A DNA stretch of 64,000 nt from contig JBNKWP010000004.1 of assembly GCA_050299835.1 (NCBI GenBank), positions 186,001 through 250,000 on the forward strand, read 5' to 3'. The notes beneath the pieces are model-generated. The model made no database searches. It was not told where the DNA came from and was given only the letters and a program-made list of their open reading frames with translations. The DNA is from JAJDOD01 sp050299835 (lineage in GTDB: Bacteria; Pseudomonadota; Alphaproteobacteria; Rhodobacterales; Rhodobacteraceae). The position numbers and the translations under genes are program-made. Shown here piece by piece: positions 36,737 through 44,247 of the stretch (its first letter is position 1; every line of letters starts with the position of its first letter).

Positions 36737-36943
36737 TCAGGCTTGAACCGGTTCCATCGCCCGGCGCAGCCCGGTGACCTGATAGACCGCCGAGGCACCG
36801 ACAAGGATGTAGACGATCCGTGCCAGCGCAGAGCCCGCGCCGAAGATCGCGGCCACGAGGTCAAAGCCGAACAGCCCGACGAGACCCCAGTTCAGACCAC
36901 CGACGATGATCAGCAGAAGCGTGATTGTGTTGAGGTATTTCAT
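36737..36943 (-). CDS. DUF378 small membrane protein
   Basis: This 68-residue protein has two hydrophobic helices. The first contains the family mark LLLIIVGGLNWGLVGLFGFD, followed by VAAIFG and a second helix ARIVYILVGASAVYQVTG. The ATG at 36943 is preferred to one 5 codons upstream because AAAGGA sits just before it. Function of DUF378 is unknown. It follows two fasciclin genes on the same strand and may belong with them. Confidence 0.88.
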   Translation of the reverse strand: MKYLNTITLLLIIVGGLNWGLVGLFGFDLVAAIFGAGSALARIVYILVGASAVYQVTGLRRAMEPVQA

Positions 36944-36982
36944 GGTATTTCCTTTCAATTTAAGAAGTTACATCCCGCGCCC

Positions 36983-37462
36983 TTAGGGCAGCAGGACCGT
37001 GTCGATGACGTGGATCACCCCGTTCGAGGCCGCTACGTTGGCGATCTGAACCCGCGCATCGTTGACACGAACGCCGCCGTTTTTGGGCCGGACATGCAGC
37101 GCCTCTCCGTTGACGGTCGCAACGCGCACCGGCCCGGTGATATCGGCCGCCCGGATCTCTCCCGGCACAACGTGATAGGTCAGGATTTCGGTCAGCTTGT
37201 CCTTGTTCTCCGGCAGGAGCAGGCTTTCCACCGTTCCGGCGGGAAGCTTCGCAAAAGCCGCGTTGGTCGGTGCGAAGACGGTGAACGGGCCATCGCCCTT
37301 CAATGTGTCGACCAGACCGGCGGCGGTGACAGCCGCCACCAGCGTCGAGAACTGGTCGTCGGAGGCTGCGACTTCGACAATGTCGGGCTGGGACATCGGG
37401 GAACAGGCGGCGAGAGCGAGAGCGGATGCGCCGGCAAGCGCGAAGAGCGTTCTGCGTTTCAT
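36983..37462 (-). CDS. Fasciclin-domain lipoprotein
   Basis: The 159-residue precursor has the lipobox LALAACSP (lipidated Cys20). One FAS1 domain fills the rest: H1-type FTVFAPTNAAFAKLPAGTV near 61 and TYHVVPGEI, ending with ASNGVIHVIDTVLLP. FAS1 domains mediate adhesion or protein-protein contact at the cell surface. It is closely related to the next gene upstream (37534-38019), evidently a tandem duplication in which one copy became a lipoprotein. Confidence 0.92.
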   Translation of the reverse strand: MKRRTLFALAGASALALAACSPMSQPDIVEVAASDDQFSTLVAAVTAAGLVDTLKGDGPFTVFAPTNAAFAKLPAGTVESLLLPENKDKLTEILTYHVVPGEIRAADITGPVRVATVNGEALHVRPKNGGVRVNDARVQIANVAASNGVIHVIDTVLLP

Positions 37463-37533
37463 GGGTACGGGACTTTCTGTTGTCGTGATCGTGTGAAGGT
37501 CCGGGCCGCTCCCGGCCCGGACCCCCAGATGGA

Positions 37534-38019
37534 TCAGTTCTGCGGAAGGATGACGGTGTCGATCACATGGATCACGCCGTTCGAGGCTTCGATATCCGCC
37601 GTCGTGACAGAGGCATTGTCGACCATCACCCCGTTATCGAGGTCGATGGTCACTTCCGACCCTTGGACGGTCGCCGCCATCATGTCGTCGGAAAGATCGG
37701 TCGACATGACCTTGCCCGGCACAACGTGATAGGTCAGCACGGCGATCAGCTGATCCTTGTTCTCCGGCTTCAGCAGGTTCTCGACCGTGCCTTCCGGCAG
37801 CTTGGCGAAAGCCTCATCCGTCGGCGCGAAGACCGTGAACGGGCCATCGCCTTTCAGCGTATCGACCAGATCGGCAGCGGTCAGTGCGGCGGCAAGCGTT
37901 GTGAAACTTCCGGCTTCCACGGCGGTGTCCACGATATCTTTCTCCGACGCGATGGCCATGGGGGCCAGGGTGACAGCGAAGGCACTGGCGAGAATGGTGT
38001 GTTTGGCAAAAAAGGGCAT
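37534..38019 (-). CDS. Secreted fasciclin-domain protein
   Basis: The 161-residue precursor has a Sec signal peptide (ILASAFAVTLAPMAIA) and one FAS1 domain: FTVFAPTDEAFAKLPEGTV, TYHVVPGKV, and ASNGVIHVIDTVILPQN. It is free periplasmic or extracellular, unlike its lipoprotein paralogue downstream. The ATG at 38019 follows AAAGGAAAC; an upstream in-frame ATG at 38043 has no ribosome site. It is transcribed divergently from the XRE-cupin regulator, so that regulator may control it. Confidence 0.92.
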   Translation of the reverse strand: MPFFAKHTILASAFAVTLAPMAIASEKDIVDTAVEAGSFTTLAAALTAADLVDTLKGDGPFTVFAPTDEAFAKLPEGTVENLLKPENKDQLIAVLTYHVVPGKVMSTDLSDDMMAATVQGSEVTIDLDNGVMVDNASVTTADIEASNGVIHVIDTVILPQN

Positions 38020-38078
38020 CTTGTTGTTTCCTTTCAGTTTCATTTCCCGACGCTTTCCCGTCGGCGGATGGATGTTTC

Positions 38079-38108
38079 TTGACAGGCAAAAATTGTGCCT
38101 GATAGTAA
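38079..38108 (+). promoter_or_regulatory. Promoter with operator-like repeat before XRE-cupin gene
   Basis: A perfect -35 hexamer TTGACA (38079-38084) is followed at 16-18 bases by -10-like GATAGT/TAGTAA (38101-38108). The spacer is occupied by the inverted repeat CAGGCA (38083-38088)-N7-TGCCTG (38096-38101). A repressor bound there would shut this promoter and could also affect the divergent fasciclin gene. Autoregulation by the XRE-cupin protein is inferred. Confidence 0.55.
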
Positions 38109-38152
38109 CATTTTAGTGTGAGGTCATATTTTTTCTTCTTGGGAGAATTGCC

Positions 38153-38773
38153 ATGGACGGAATTGCAGCAGATGAAAACGCAGCCCCGCGACAGGCGGGC
38201 GACGTGCTCACCGAGGGACTGGCGCAATATAGAATCGGCGCGAAGATTCGGCGTTTGCGTCAGGCCAAAGACCTCGGTCTTGCCCAACTGGGCGAACATA
38301 GTGGCCTGTCCGCCGGGATGCTCTCGAAGATCGAGCGCGGCCAACAAGTGCCAACCCTGCAGACGCTGCTGCGGATCTCGATGGTCTTCGGCGTCGGCCT
38401 CGACCATTTTTTCTCGGAAAGCGATGCTCCGGTGCTGGAAGTCGTGCGCCGCGCCGATCGGCTGCGCCTGCCCGACCGCACCGATGGCCGTCCCCGCTAC
38501 CTGTTCGAAAGCCTCGACTACCCGGTCACCGACAAACCGTTCGAAACCTACGCCGCCGAATTCCTGGCGGACCGACCCCTCAGCGAACCGCATTCCCATG
38601 CGGGCGACGAGCTGATCTTTGTCATCGAAGGCAGACTAGAAGTTTCCATCCATGAGCGGACCGTGGAACTCGGCCCCGGCGACTCGCTCTATTTCGATGC
38701 CCGGTTCGACCATGCCTATCGCTGTCTTGGTGATCGCGCCGCCCGCGCGGTTGTCGTCGTCGCGACGCCGTGA
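38153..38773 (+). CDS. XRE-family regulator with cupin sensor domain
   Basis: In this 206-residue protein the N-terminal HTH_3 spans about 28-85 (IGAKIRRLRQAKDLGLAQLG, then SGLSAGMLSKIERGQQVPTL). The C-terminal cupin_2 barrel spans about 125-206, with PHSHAGDELIFVIEGRLEV and LGPGDSLYFDARFDHAY. This is the layout of PuuR, the putrescine-catabolism repressor. The next gene downstream is a PuuD-like hydrolase, which strengthens a polyamine or amine-related role. The cupin metal ligands His-x-His...Glu are present. Confidence 0.9.
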   Translation: MDGIAADENAAPRQAGDVLTEGLAQYRIGAKIRRLRQAKDLGLAQLGEHSGLSAGMLSKIERGQQVPTLQTLLRISMVFGVGLDHFFSESDAPVLEVVRRADRLRLPDRTDGRPRYLFESLDYPVTDKPFETYAAEFLADRPLSEPHSHAGDELIFVIEGRLEVSIHERTVELGPGDSLYFDARFDHAYRCLGDRAARAVVVVATP

Positions 38774-38927
38774 CCCGTCCGGCGGTGCGGTTTTGTACAG
38801 CAGAACCCCGGGGGCGAGGCATTTGTGGATGAAAGGATCATCGGGGCATCGACATTGTGCGAAAATGTTGCTGGCGCTCTTCGAAGAAGTCACTAGGTTC
38901 GGAAGCACGGGATAAGGACCATTCAAA

Positions 38928-39698
38928 ATGCCCACTGTCGGGATCATCGGCAACTTTGCGCTTCTGAACAACGAATACCCCGTTCATGCTGCGGGCCAGA
39001 TGAACATCACGGCGGTTTCTAAGGTCTCGGGAGCCTTGCCCCTTGTGGTGCCGTCCGACCCCGATATCGTCGATATCGAGGCGCTCAAATCCGCTTGCGA
39101 CGGGTTCCTCTTCACCGGGGGCCGACCCAATGTTCACCCCGAAGAATATGGAGAGGAAGCGACCGAAGCGCACGGCGCTTTCGACCGCGCCCGTGATCGC
39201 CTGACCCTGCAACTGATCCGGGATTGCGTTGACACCGGCCAGCCGATCTTCGCCATCTGCCGGGGGTTCCAGGAACTGAACGTCGCCATGGGCGGCTCGC
39301 TCTACCCCGAGATCCGCGACCTGCCGGGCCGCATGAACCACCGGATGCCGCCCGATGGCACGATCGAGGAGAAATTCGCCCTCCGCCACGACGTGACCCT
39401 GACGGAGGGCGGCGTCTTCCACCGCATCTTCGGCAAGACGGTGGTGAGAACGAATACGCTCCACGGCCAGGGCATCAAGCACACCGGTGCCCGTATTGTC
39501 GTCGATGGCCGCGCGCCCGATGGCACTGAGGAGGCGATCTATGTCGATGGCGCACCCGGCTTCGCGCTCGGCGTCCAGTGGCATCCGGAATACAAGGCCG
39601 CCGAAGACCCGGTGTCACGGCCCCTCTTCGAGGCCTTCGGCACCGCGGTCCGGGCCTGGAGCGAAGGCAAGCGGCCGGAGCGACTGAAGAGCGCTTAA
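38928..39698 (+). CDS. puuD: Gamma-glutamyl-gamma-aminobutyrate hydrolase-type peptidase C26
   Basis: This 256-residue class I glutamine amidotransferase-like hydrolase has nucleophile Cys111 in FAICRGFQELNVA, with the catalytic His219 and Glu221 in VQWHPEY. PuuD cleaves gamma-glutamyl-GABA to GABA and glutamate in the glutamylated putrescine pathway. It lies 154 bp after the PuuR-like regulator on the same strand. puuA, puuB and puuC are not in the window, so action on another gamma-glutamyl amide is possible. The symbol is assigned by family only. Confidence 0.85.
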   Translation: MPTVGIIGNFALLNNEYPVHAAGQMNITAVSKVSGALPLVVPSDPDIVDIEALKSACDGFLFTGGRPNVHPEEYGEEATEAHGAFDRARDRLTLQLIRDCVDTGQPIFAICRGFQELNVAMGGSLYPEIRDLPGRMNHRMPPDGTIEEKFALRHDVTLTEGGVFHRIFGKTVVRTNTLHGQGIKHTGARIVVDGRAPDGTEEAIYVDGAPGFALGVQWHPEYKAAEDPVSRPLFEAFGTAVRAWSEGKRPERLKSA

Positions 39699-39733
39699 CT
39701 CTGACTTAACCACGACCGACGTAGGCGACGGGC

Positions 39734-39952
39734 ATGCCGCCACCAACGCCAGAAATGTTTCTTGCCAGCCTGTTTTCCAGCAAAGCCGTTCAGGAAAGTG
39801 CCGTGATCCGGCGCAAGGTCCGCGACGTGGAACGGCTGGTTGGACGCGATGCCTTCGTGGCCGAACTGAACCGTCGCGGCTTCCGCGCGGTCGAGAATGC
39901 CGGACAATTCATCATCTTCTGTAACGCGGAACCGATCCGACCTCTCCGCTGA
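39734..39952 (+). CDS. Conserved small cytosolic protein
   Basis: This 72-residue protein contains FLASLFSSKAVQESAVIRRK, then VRDVERLVGRDAFVAELNRR, and ends with a strand FIIFCNAEPIR. There is no signal peptide or membrane helix. I recall closely similar short proteins in other Rhodobacteraceae, sometimes misannotated as phosphoribosylanthranilate isomerase, which is a full TIM barrel and far longer. Function unknown. It is convergent with the transglycosylase gene, and the four-hairpin array begins just after its stop. Confidence 0.75.
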   Translation: MPPPTPEMFLASLFSSKAVQESAVIRRKVRDVERLVGRDAFVAELNRRGFRAVENAGQFIIFCNAEPIRPLR

Positions 39953-39953
39953 C

Positions 39954-40050
39954 GCAGTTTCCGACGCGGAAACTGCATCGGAAAACGACGCGTTTTCCTC
40001 AAGAACGATTTCCGCGTCGGAAATCGAAACGGAGTTCGCGTCGAACTCCG
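39954..40050. repeat. Symmetric array of four hairpins with GACGC/GCGTC loops
   Basis: Four perfect hairpins follow one another. H1 is 39954-39976 (9-bp stem, GCAGTTTCC arm, loop GACGC). H2 is 39980-39998 (7-bp stem, GGAAAAC arm, loop GACGC). H3 is 40006-40026 (8-bp stem, CGATTTCC arm, loop GCGTC). H4 is 40030-40050 (8-bp stem, CGGAGTTC arm, loop GCGTC). Stem sequences differ while the loop is constant or complemented. Spacers are 3, 7 and 3 bases, so the array reads the same in layout from either strand. It fills the gap between two convergent genes. Confidence 0.9.
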
Positions 40051-40058
40051 CCCACGCC

Positions 40059-40703
40059 TCAAGGCCGCGCCCTGGGCCTCACCTCCGACAACGGCCGGCA
40101 ATAGACCTGCCGCTTGGTGTATCGCTGCATGTCCCGCCGCATCCAGTCGTTGCGGATCGGCCCCCAATCGGCGGCCACCCCGCGCCAGCGCCCATCCTTG
40201 ACCGAGATCGCATTGTCGCGCGGCACCGTGACATTCATGATCCGGATCGCGCAATTCAGATTGTCCGATCCGCGTTTCAGATCCTCACCGGTCCGCACCC
40301 GGCAGTCGCGGAACTCCGCCGTGGGGGGATAGATCTGCATCAGACCGAACCACCGCCCGCCGCCGCCAACCGCGCGCGGGTTCCAGGTGCTCTCGTAACG
40401 CGACAACGTCGAAACGAACCCGGCCCAGAACGCCGCCCGGTCGCCTGCGTCATTCTCCGCATAGGCCGGGCACCAGTCATCAATGTCCCTCGGCACCGTC
40501 TCCAGCAATTCCGAACCATGCGTCTCCACCGCCGAAATCACCACACGCGTCCAAAGCGGACCAAGACTGCGATGCTCCCACCGCGCTCGTGGAAAGTTGT
40601 TGTCGCGCGGTTCCGGGCGCAGGTCGAGCGCGTCGGGCGCCACCCCCTCGGCGGAGGCCCCGGCAGCCAGCAAGGCAAAAATCAGGAAAAGCGCACGCAT
40701 CAT
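40059..40703 (-). CDS. Secreted lytic transglycosylase (SLT domain)
   Basis: A precursor of about 214 residues with a Sec signal (ALFLIFALLAAGASA). The SLT-like core carries the catalytic Glu in LSRYESTWNPRAVGGGG, then WFGLMQIYPPTAEF, with the later aromatic motif near NLNCAIRIMN. It cleaves peptidoglycan in the periplasm. Three start codons in a row (GTG 40706, ATG 40703, ATG 40700) make the exact start uncertain. Four or more cysteines in the mature part suggest disulfides. Confidence 0.88.
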   Translation of the reverse strand: MMRALFLIFALLAAGASAEGVAPDALDLRPEPRDNNFPRARWEHRSLGPLWTRVVISAVETHGSELLETVPRDIDDWCPAYAENDAGDRAAFWAGFVSTLSRYESTWNPRAVGGGGRWFGLMQIYPPTAEFRDCRVRTGEDLKRGSDNLNCAIRIMNVTVPRDNAISVKDGRWRGVAADWGPIRNDWMRRDMQRYTKRQVYCRPLSEVRPRARP

Positions 40704-40845
40704 CACTCGGTTCAGCCTTCAGCCATCAATCGCGCCCCACGCCAAGTTCTGCCACGCGTCTCCGCGTCTGCCAAGCCCCGCCCTTCGCGCTTGAAGGCCC
40801 TCGCTCCTTTGCATAGAACCGCAGCCAGTTTATGGCGGAGGCCCG

Positions 40846-42357
40846 ATGCTCGACCTGACCTATGAAACCCCGAAACCGAAAGTCATCGCCGGCGCCACCG
40901 GCGACTGGGAACTGGTGATCGGGCTCGAAGTTCACGCCCAGGTCGCCTCCAACGCCAAGCTCTTCTCGGGCGCCTCCACCCAATTCGGCGCGGAGCCCAA
41001 TTCCAACGTCGCCTTCGTGGACGCAGGCATGCCCGGCATGCTGCCGGTCATCAACGAAGGCTGCGTGGCGCTGGCGGTCAAGACCGGACTCGGCCTGAAA
41101 GCGCAGATCAACCTGCGCTCGGCCTTCGACCGCAAGAACTACTTCTACCCCGACCTGCCGCAGGGCTACCAGATCAGCCAGCTCTACCACCCGATCGTCG
41201 GCGAAGGCGAGGTTCTGGTCGATATGGCCCCCGGTATCGCGCGGCTCGTGCGGATCGAACGCATCCACCTCGAACAGGACGCCGGCAAGTCGATCCACGA
41301 CATGGACCCGCATATGTCCTTCGTGGACCTCAACCGCACCGGCGTCGCGCTGATGGAGATCGTGAGCCGCCCCGACATCCGCGGGCCGGAGGAAGCCGCC
41401 GCCTATGTCGGCAAACTGCGCCAGATCCTGCGCTATCTCGGCACCTGCGACGGCAACATGCAGAACGGCAACCTGCGCGCCGACGTCAACGTCTCGGTCT
41501 GCCGTCCGGGCGATTACGAGAGATATCAGGAAACGCAGGACTTCTCGCATCTGGGCACCCGCTGCGAGATCAAGAACATGAACTCCATGCGCTTCATCCA
41601 GCAAGCCATTGAATATGAAGCGAAGCGCCAGATCGCCATTCTGGAAGACGGCGGCGCCATCGACCAGGAAACCCGCCTCTACGACCCCGACAAGGGGGAG
41701 ACGCGAAGCATGCGCTCGAAGGAAGAGGCGCATGACTACCGCTACTTCCCCTGCCCCGACCTCCTACCCCTGGAGATCGAACAGGCCTGGGTCGACGACA
41801 TCGAAGCCAGCCTGCCGGAACTGCCCGACGCCAAGAAGGCGCGTTTCGTCACCGAATACGGCATGACCGAATATGATGCGGGCGTTCTGACCGCCGACGT
41901 GGAAAACGCGACATTCTTCGAGGAAGTGGCGAAGGGACGCGATGGCAAGCTCGCCGCGAACTGGGTCATCAACGAACTTTTCGGACGCCTGAAAAAGGAA
42001 GACCACACGATCACCGAAAGCCCGATTTCGGCGGCCAATCTCGGCCAGATCCTCGACCTGATGTCCTCGGACAAGATCAACGGCAAGATCGCCAAGGACG
42101 TCTTCGAGATCGCCTATACCTCGGGCCGCGAACCGAACGAGATCGTGGAGACCGAGGGCATGACCCAGGTCACCGACACCGGCGCCATTGAAGCCGCCGT
42201 CGATCAGGTCATCGCGGACAACCCCGACCAGGTGGAAAAGGCCAGGCAGAACCCCAAGCTCGCGGGCTGGTTCGTTGGCCAGGTGATGAAAGCCACCGGC
42301 GGCAAGGCCAACCCCAAGGCAGTGAACGAACTGGTGACGAGGAAGCTGGGCCTTTAG
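40846..42357 (+). CDS. gatB: Asp/Glu-tRNA amidotransferase subunit B
   Basis: This 503-residue GatB binds mischarged Glu-tRNA(Gln) or Asp-tRNA(Asn) and performs the kinase/transamidation step with GatA and GatC. Family marks are WELVIGLEVHAQV near 24, RKNYFYPDLPQGYQISQ, LEQDAGKSIHD, DLNRTGVALMEIV and EIKNMNS. The C-terminal helical tail domain (about 360-503) is present. gatA and gatC are not adjacent, as often in alphaproteobacteria. Confidence 0.97.
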   Translation: MLDLTYETPKPKVIAGATGDWELVIGLEVHAQVASNAKLFSGASTQFGAEPNSNVAFVDAGMPGMLPVINEGCVALAVKTGLGLKAQINLRSAFDRKNYFYPDLPQGYQISQLYHPIVGEGEVLVDMAPGIARLVRIERIHLEQDAGKSIHDMDPHMSFVDLNRTGVALMEIVSRPDIRGPEEAAAYVGKLRQILRYLGTCDGNMQNGNLRADVNVSVCRPGDYERYQETQDFSHLGTRCEIKNMNSMRFIQQAIEYEAKRQIAILEDGGAIDQETRLYDPDKGETRSMRSKEEAHDYRYFPCPDLLPLEIEQAWVDDIEASLPELPDAKKARFVTEYGMTEYDAGVLTADVENATFFEEVAKGRDGKLAANWVINELFGRLKKEDHTITESPISAANLGQILDLMSSDKINGKIAKDVFEIAYTSGREPNEIVETEGMTQVTDTGAIEAAVDQVIADNPDQVEKARQNPKLAGWFVGQVMKATGGKANPKAVNELVTRKLGL

Positions 42358-42373
42358 GCCAGGTTTCAGCCCG

Positions 42374-42393
42374 GCGCCGACGGCAACCGGCGC
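42374..42393. terminator. Hairpin after gatB
   Basis: Stem GCGCCG (42374-42379)/CGGCGC (42388-42393) with an 8-base loop, 17 bases after the gatB stop and ahead of the convergent TVP38 gene. No T tract; a weak terminator at best. Confidence 0.4.
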
Positions 42394-42441
42394 GACAATG
42401 GTCGCAGACCCTCCGCATGTCCCATTCGCCCCCCGGGGCGC

Positions 42442-43143
42442 TCAATGCGGAGTTGCGCGAAGACGCCTCAGGACCAGCAATGCGGCCGGCACGATTAACG
42501 TGATTGCGCAAGCCCCGATCAAGACTGCACGACTGTCCCAGGCCGCGGCCCCTGCGCCAAGCGCCGCGAAGGCGAAACTCACAGGCAGAACGCCAAGCGC
42601 CGTGGCCAGCACGAAATAGCCGGATCGGATCGACGTCAGCCCTGCCAGATAGCTGATCGCGTCGAAGGAAATGAAGGGGATCAGGCGTGTGACCAGGATG
42701 ACAAAAGCCAGCTTCCGCTGGCTGCGCTTACGGGTCACGAATGCGGCAAGGGGCGAATTCATACTGGAGAGCGGGCGGTAACCGAACCTGCGCGACAACC
42801 CGAAGGCACAAGTGGCGCCCAGCAACGCACCCAGAGCCGTTAGCGACCCTCCCAGAAACGGCCCGTAAATGGCACCCGCTGCCATCGCGATCGGTCCGCT
42901 TGGAATGGGCGACAGGACAACCGCAACAGCCAGAAGGAACACAACGGCCACAGGGCCGACCCTGTCGAACAGCCCCGCGAGCACCTTTGCATCCGACAGG
43001 GGTCCAAAGGCTTCCGGAAAGGGCCAGACCAGCAAGACGAGAATGATCGAGGCTCCGGCAAGAAGTCCTGCCGCAATTGTCACACGCCGCTTCCAGGTCG
43101 CGCCCACATGACGTGAGTTCCGTTCCATCTCCAAGGTCACCAT
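42442..43143 (-). CDS. TVP38/TMEM64 (DedA-like) membrane protein
   Basis: This 233-residue protein has about six hydrophobic helices. The SNARE-associated/VTT-type core is seen as SPIPSGPIAMAAGAIYGPFLG and the motif RLIPFISFDAISYLAGLT near 155-172. These proteins are thought to move lipids or contribute to envelope integrity; the specific role is unknown. ATG at 43143 is used; a second ATG at 43128 is possible. It is divergent from the DUF4177 gene across a long regulatory gap. Confidence 0.87.
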   Translation of the reverse strand: MVTLEMERNSRHVGATWKRRVTIAAGLLAGASIILVLLVWPFPEAFGPLSDAKVLAGLFDRVGPVAVVFLLAVAVVLSPIPSGPIAMAAGAIYGPFLGGSLTALGALLGATCAFGLSRRFGYRPLSSMNSPLAAFVTRKRSQRKLAFVILVTRLIPFISFDAISYLAGLTSIRSGYFVLATALGVLPVSFAFAALGAGAAAWDSRAVLIGACAITLIVPAALLVLRRLRATPH

Positions 43144-43305
43144 AATTCCAGCCTGTGTATCTCGGCGCCGCATCCGGCCATTTCTGCGGCGTCAGTACAC
43201 ATCCCGGGTTTCAATCATTTGTCTCGATGGACGTGACAATGTTTCGATTGTAACGCTCCGCCCCCCTCGGCGCGGACCGTAAGATGTCGGTTTCGGGAAC
43301 ACCTT

Positions 43306-43330
43306 GATCCACGACTCGGATCCACGACTC
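43306..43330. repeat. 12-bp direct repeat containing GANTC methylation sites
   Basis: GATCCACGACTC occurs at 43306-43317 and again at 43319-43330, a period of 13. Each copy ends in GACTC, a CcrM-type GANTC site. It lies in the 359-bp gap between TVP38 and the DUF4177 gene. Confidence 0.7.
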
Positions 43331-43351
43331 ACCTTAACCCTCCGTCAACAC

Positions 43352-43367
43352 CTTAACCCAGGTTAAG
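43352..43367. promoter_or_regulatory. CTTAACC-N2-GGTTAAG palindrome (CtrA-like halves)
   Basis: A perfect 7-bp inverted repeat with a 2-base centre, also readable as TTAA-N6-TTAA. That is close to the TTAA-N7-TTAA pattern bound by the cell-cycle regulator CtrA. A further TTAAC lies at 43334-43338. Binding is inferred from pattern only. Confidence 0.45.
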
Positions 43368-43377
43368 CGCGCCCCCT

Positions 43378-43457
43378 TGTACAAAACGGTATTGGGCCAA
43401 CTCGGGACATGTACAATTTGCAACAAACCGCCGATTCACCGTGCGCTCTTTTGTACA
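43378..43457. promoter_or_regulatory. Three TGTACA palindromes at helical spacing
   Basis: TGTACA occurs at 43378-43383 (extended to TTGTACAA), 43410-43415 and 43452-43457. Spacings are 32 and 42 bp, close to three and four turns of the helix, putting all three on one face. They end 45 bp before the DUF4177 gene start. This suggests cooperative binding by an unknown regulator. Confidence 0.45.
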
Positions 43458-43502
43458 GTGTCACCAAGTGGTAAACGCTGGCCACGAGCAGGAGATCCGC
43501 CA

Positions 43503-43919
43503 ATGCGCAAGTTCGAATACAAGGCCGTGCCCGCCCCCAACACCGGCACAAAGGCCAGGGGCGTAAAAACGACCGAGGACCGTTTCGCCCTGTCGATGAC
43601 AGAAACTCTGAACGAGATGGCCGCGGAAGGCTGGGAGTATGTCCGCGCCGAAACGCTGCCCTGTACCGAACGCAAGGGCCTGACCGGCACCCAGCAGACC
43701 TACCAGAATATCCTTATTTTCCGGCGACTTGAGGCAGAGGCGCTGCCGCTCGACCAGACCACGTCCCGACCTCTGCGCGCGGTGGAAGACGTTCGCCAGC
43801 AGGAGCCGGAGCCCGAACCGCCAGTGCATGAACCTGAACCCGTCGATGGTGCCCCGCGCCTCAGTTCCCGTCCCCCCGAAGGCGGCGTAGCCCCCAGCAT
43901 TCGCGCTGTCGACGACTAG
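43503..43919 (+). CDS. DUF4177-domain protein
   Basis: This is a 138-residue protein. The N-terminal 80 residues match the DUF4177 pattern (KFEYKAVPAP, then ETLNEMAAEGWEYVRAETLP and YQNILIFRR). The tail (about 85-138) is acidic and Pro-rich, likely disordered (EPEPEPPVHEPEPVDG). The ATG at 43503 is preceded by GCAGGAG. Its promoter region is unusually rich in repeats and palindromes. Its stop shares a CTAG with the convergent BolA gene. Function of DUF4177 is unknown. Confidence 0.88.
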   Translation: MRKFEYKAVPAPNTGTKARGVKTTEDRFALSMTETLNEMAAEGWEYVRAETLPCTERKGLTGTQQTYQNILIFRRLEAEALPLDQTTSRPLRAVEDVRQQEPEPEPPVHEPEPVDGAPRLSSRPPEGGVAPSIRAVDD

Positions 43920-44182
43920 CCGTCGATCTCCAGCGCCAACGCGTGAATCCGCCCGATCAGTTCGGGCCCAAGCGCCGAATGCACCGCACGATGCCGCGCA
44001 ATCCGGCTCATGCCCTGAAAGGCATCGGCCCTGATCGCCACCCGAAAATGGCTCTGCCCGCCCTCCTGATACCCCGCATGCCCACGATGCTGCTCGCTCT
44101 CGTCCAGCACATTCAACGCTTTGGGCGCGAATTCCGCCTCCAGTTTTGAGCGGATTTCGTCCTCGACACGCATTTTTCTCAT
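43916..44182 (-). CDS. bolA: BolA-family protein
   Basis: This 88-residue BolA/IbaG-like protein contains DESEQHRGHAGYQEGGQSHFRVAI, with the His residues used for Fe-S cluster sharing with monothiol glutaredoxins, and RIARHRAVHSALGPELIGRIHALAL. It acts in iron-sulfur handling and stress response. AGAGGTGAG lies immediately before the ATG at 44182. It is divergent from the J-domain gene 65 bp away, a gene pair I recall as conserved in alphaproteobacteria. Confidence 0.93.
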   Translation of the reverse strand: MRKMRVEDEIRSKLEAEFAPKALNVLDESEQHRGHAGYQEGGQSHFRVAIRADAFQGMSRIARHRAVHSALGPELIGRIHALALEIDG

Positions 44183-44247
44183 CTCACCTCTTCTATCTCG
44201 CGGTGACCAAGGTAAACTCTCGGGTCCGAGTCGGAAAGGCAGGTAAG

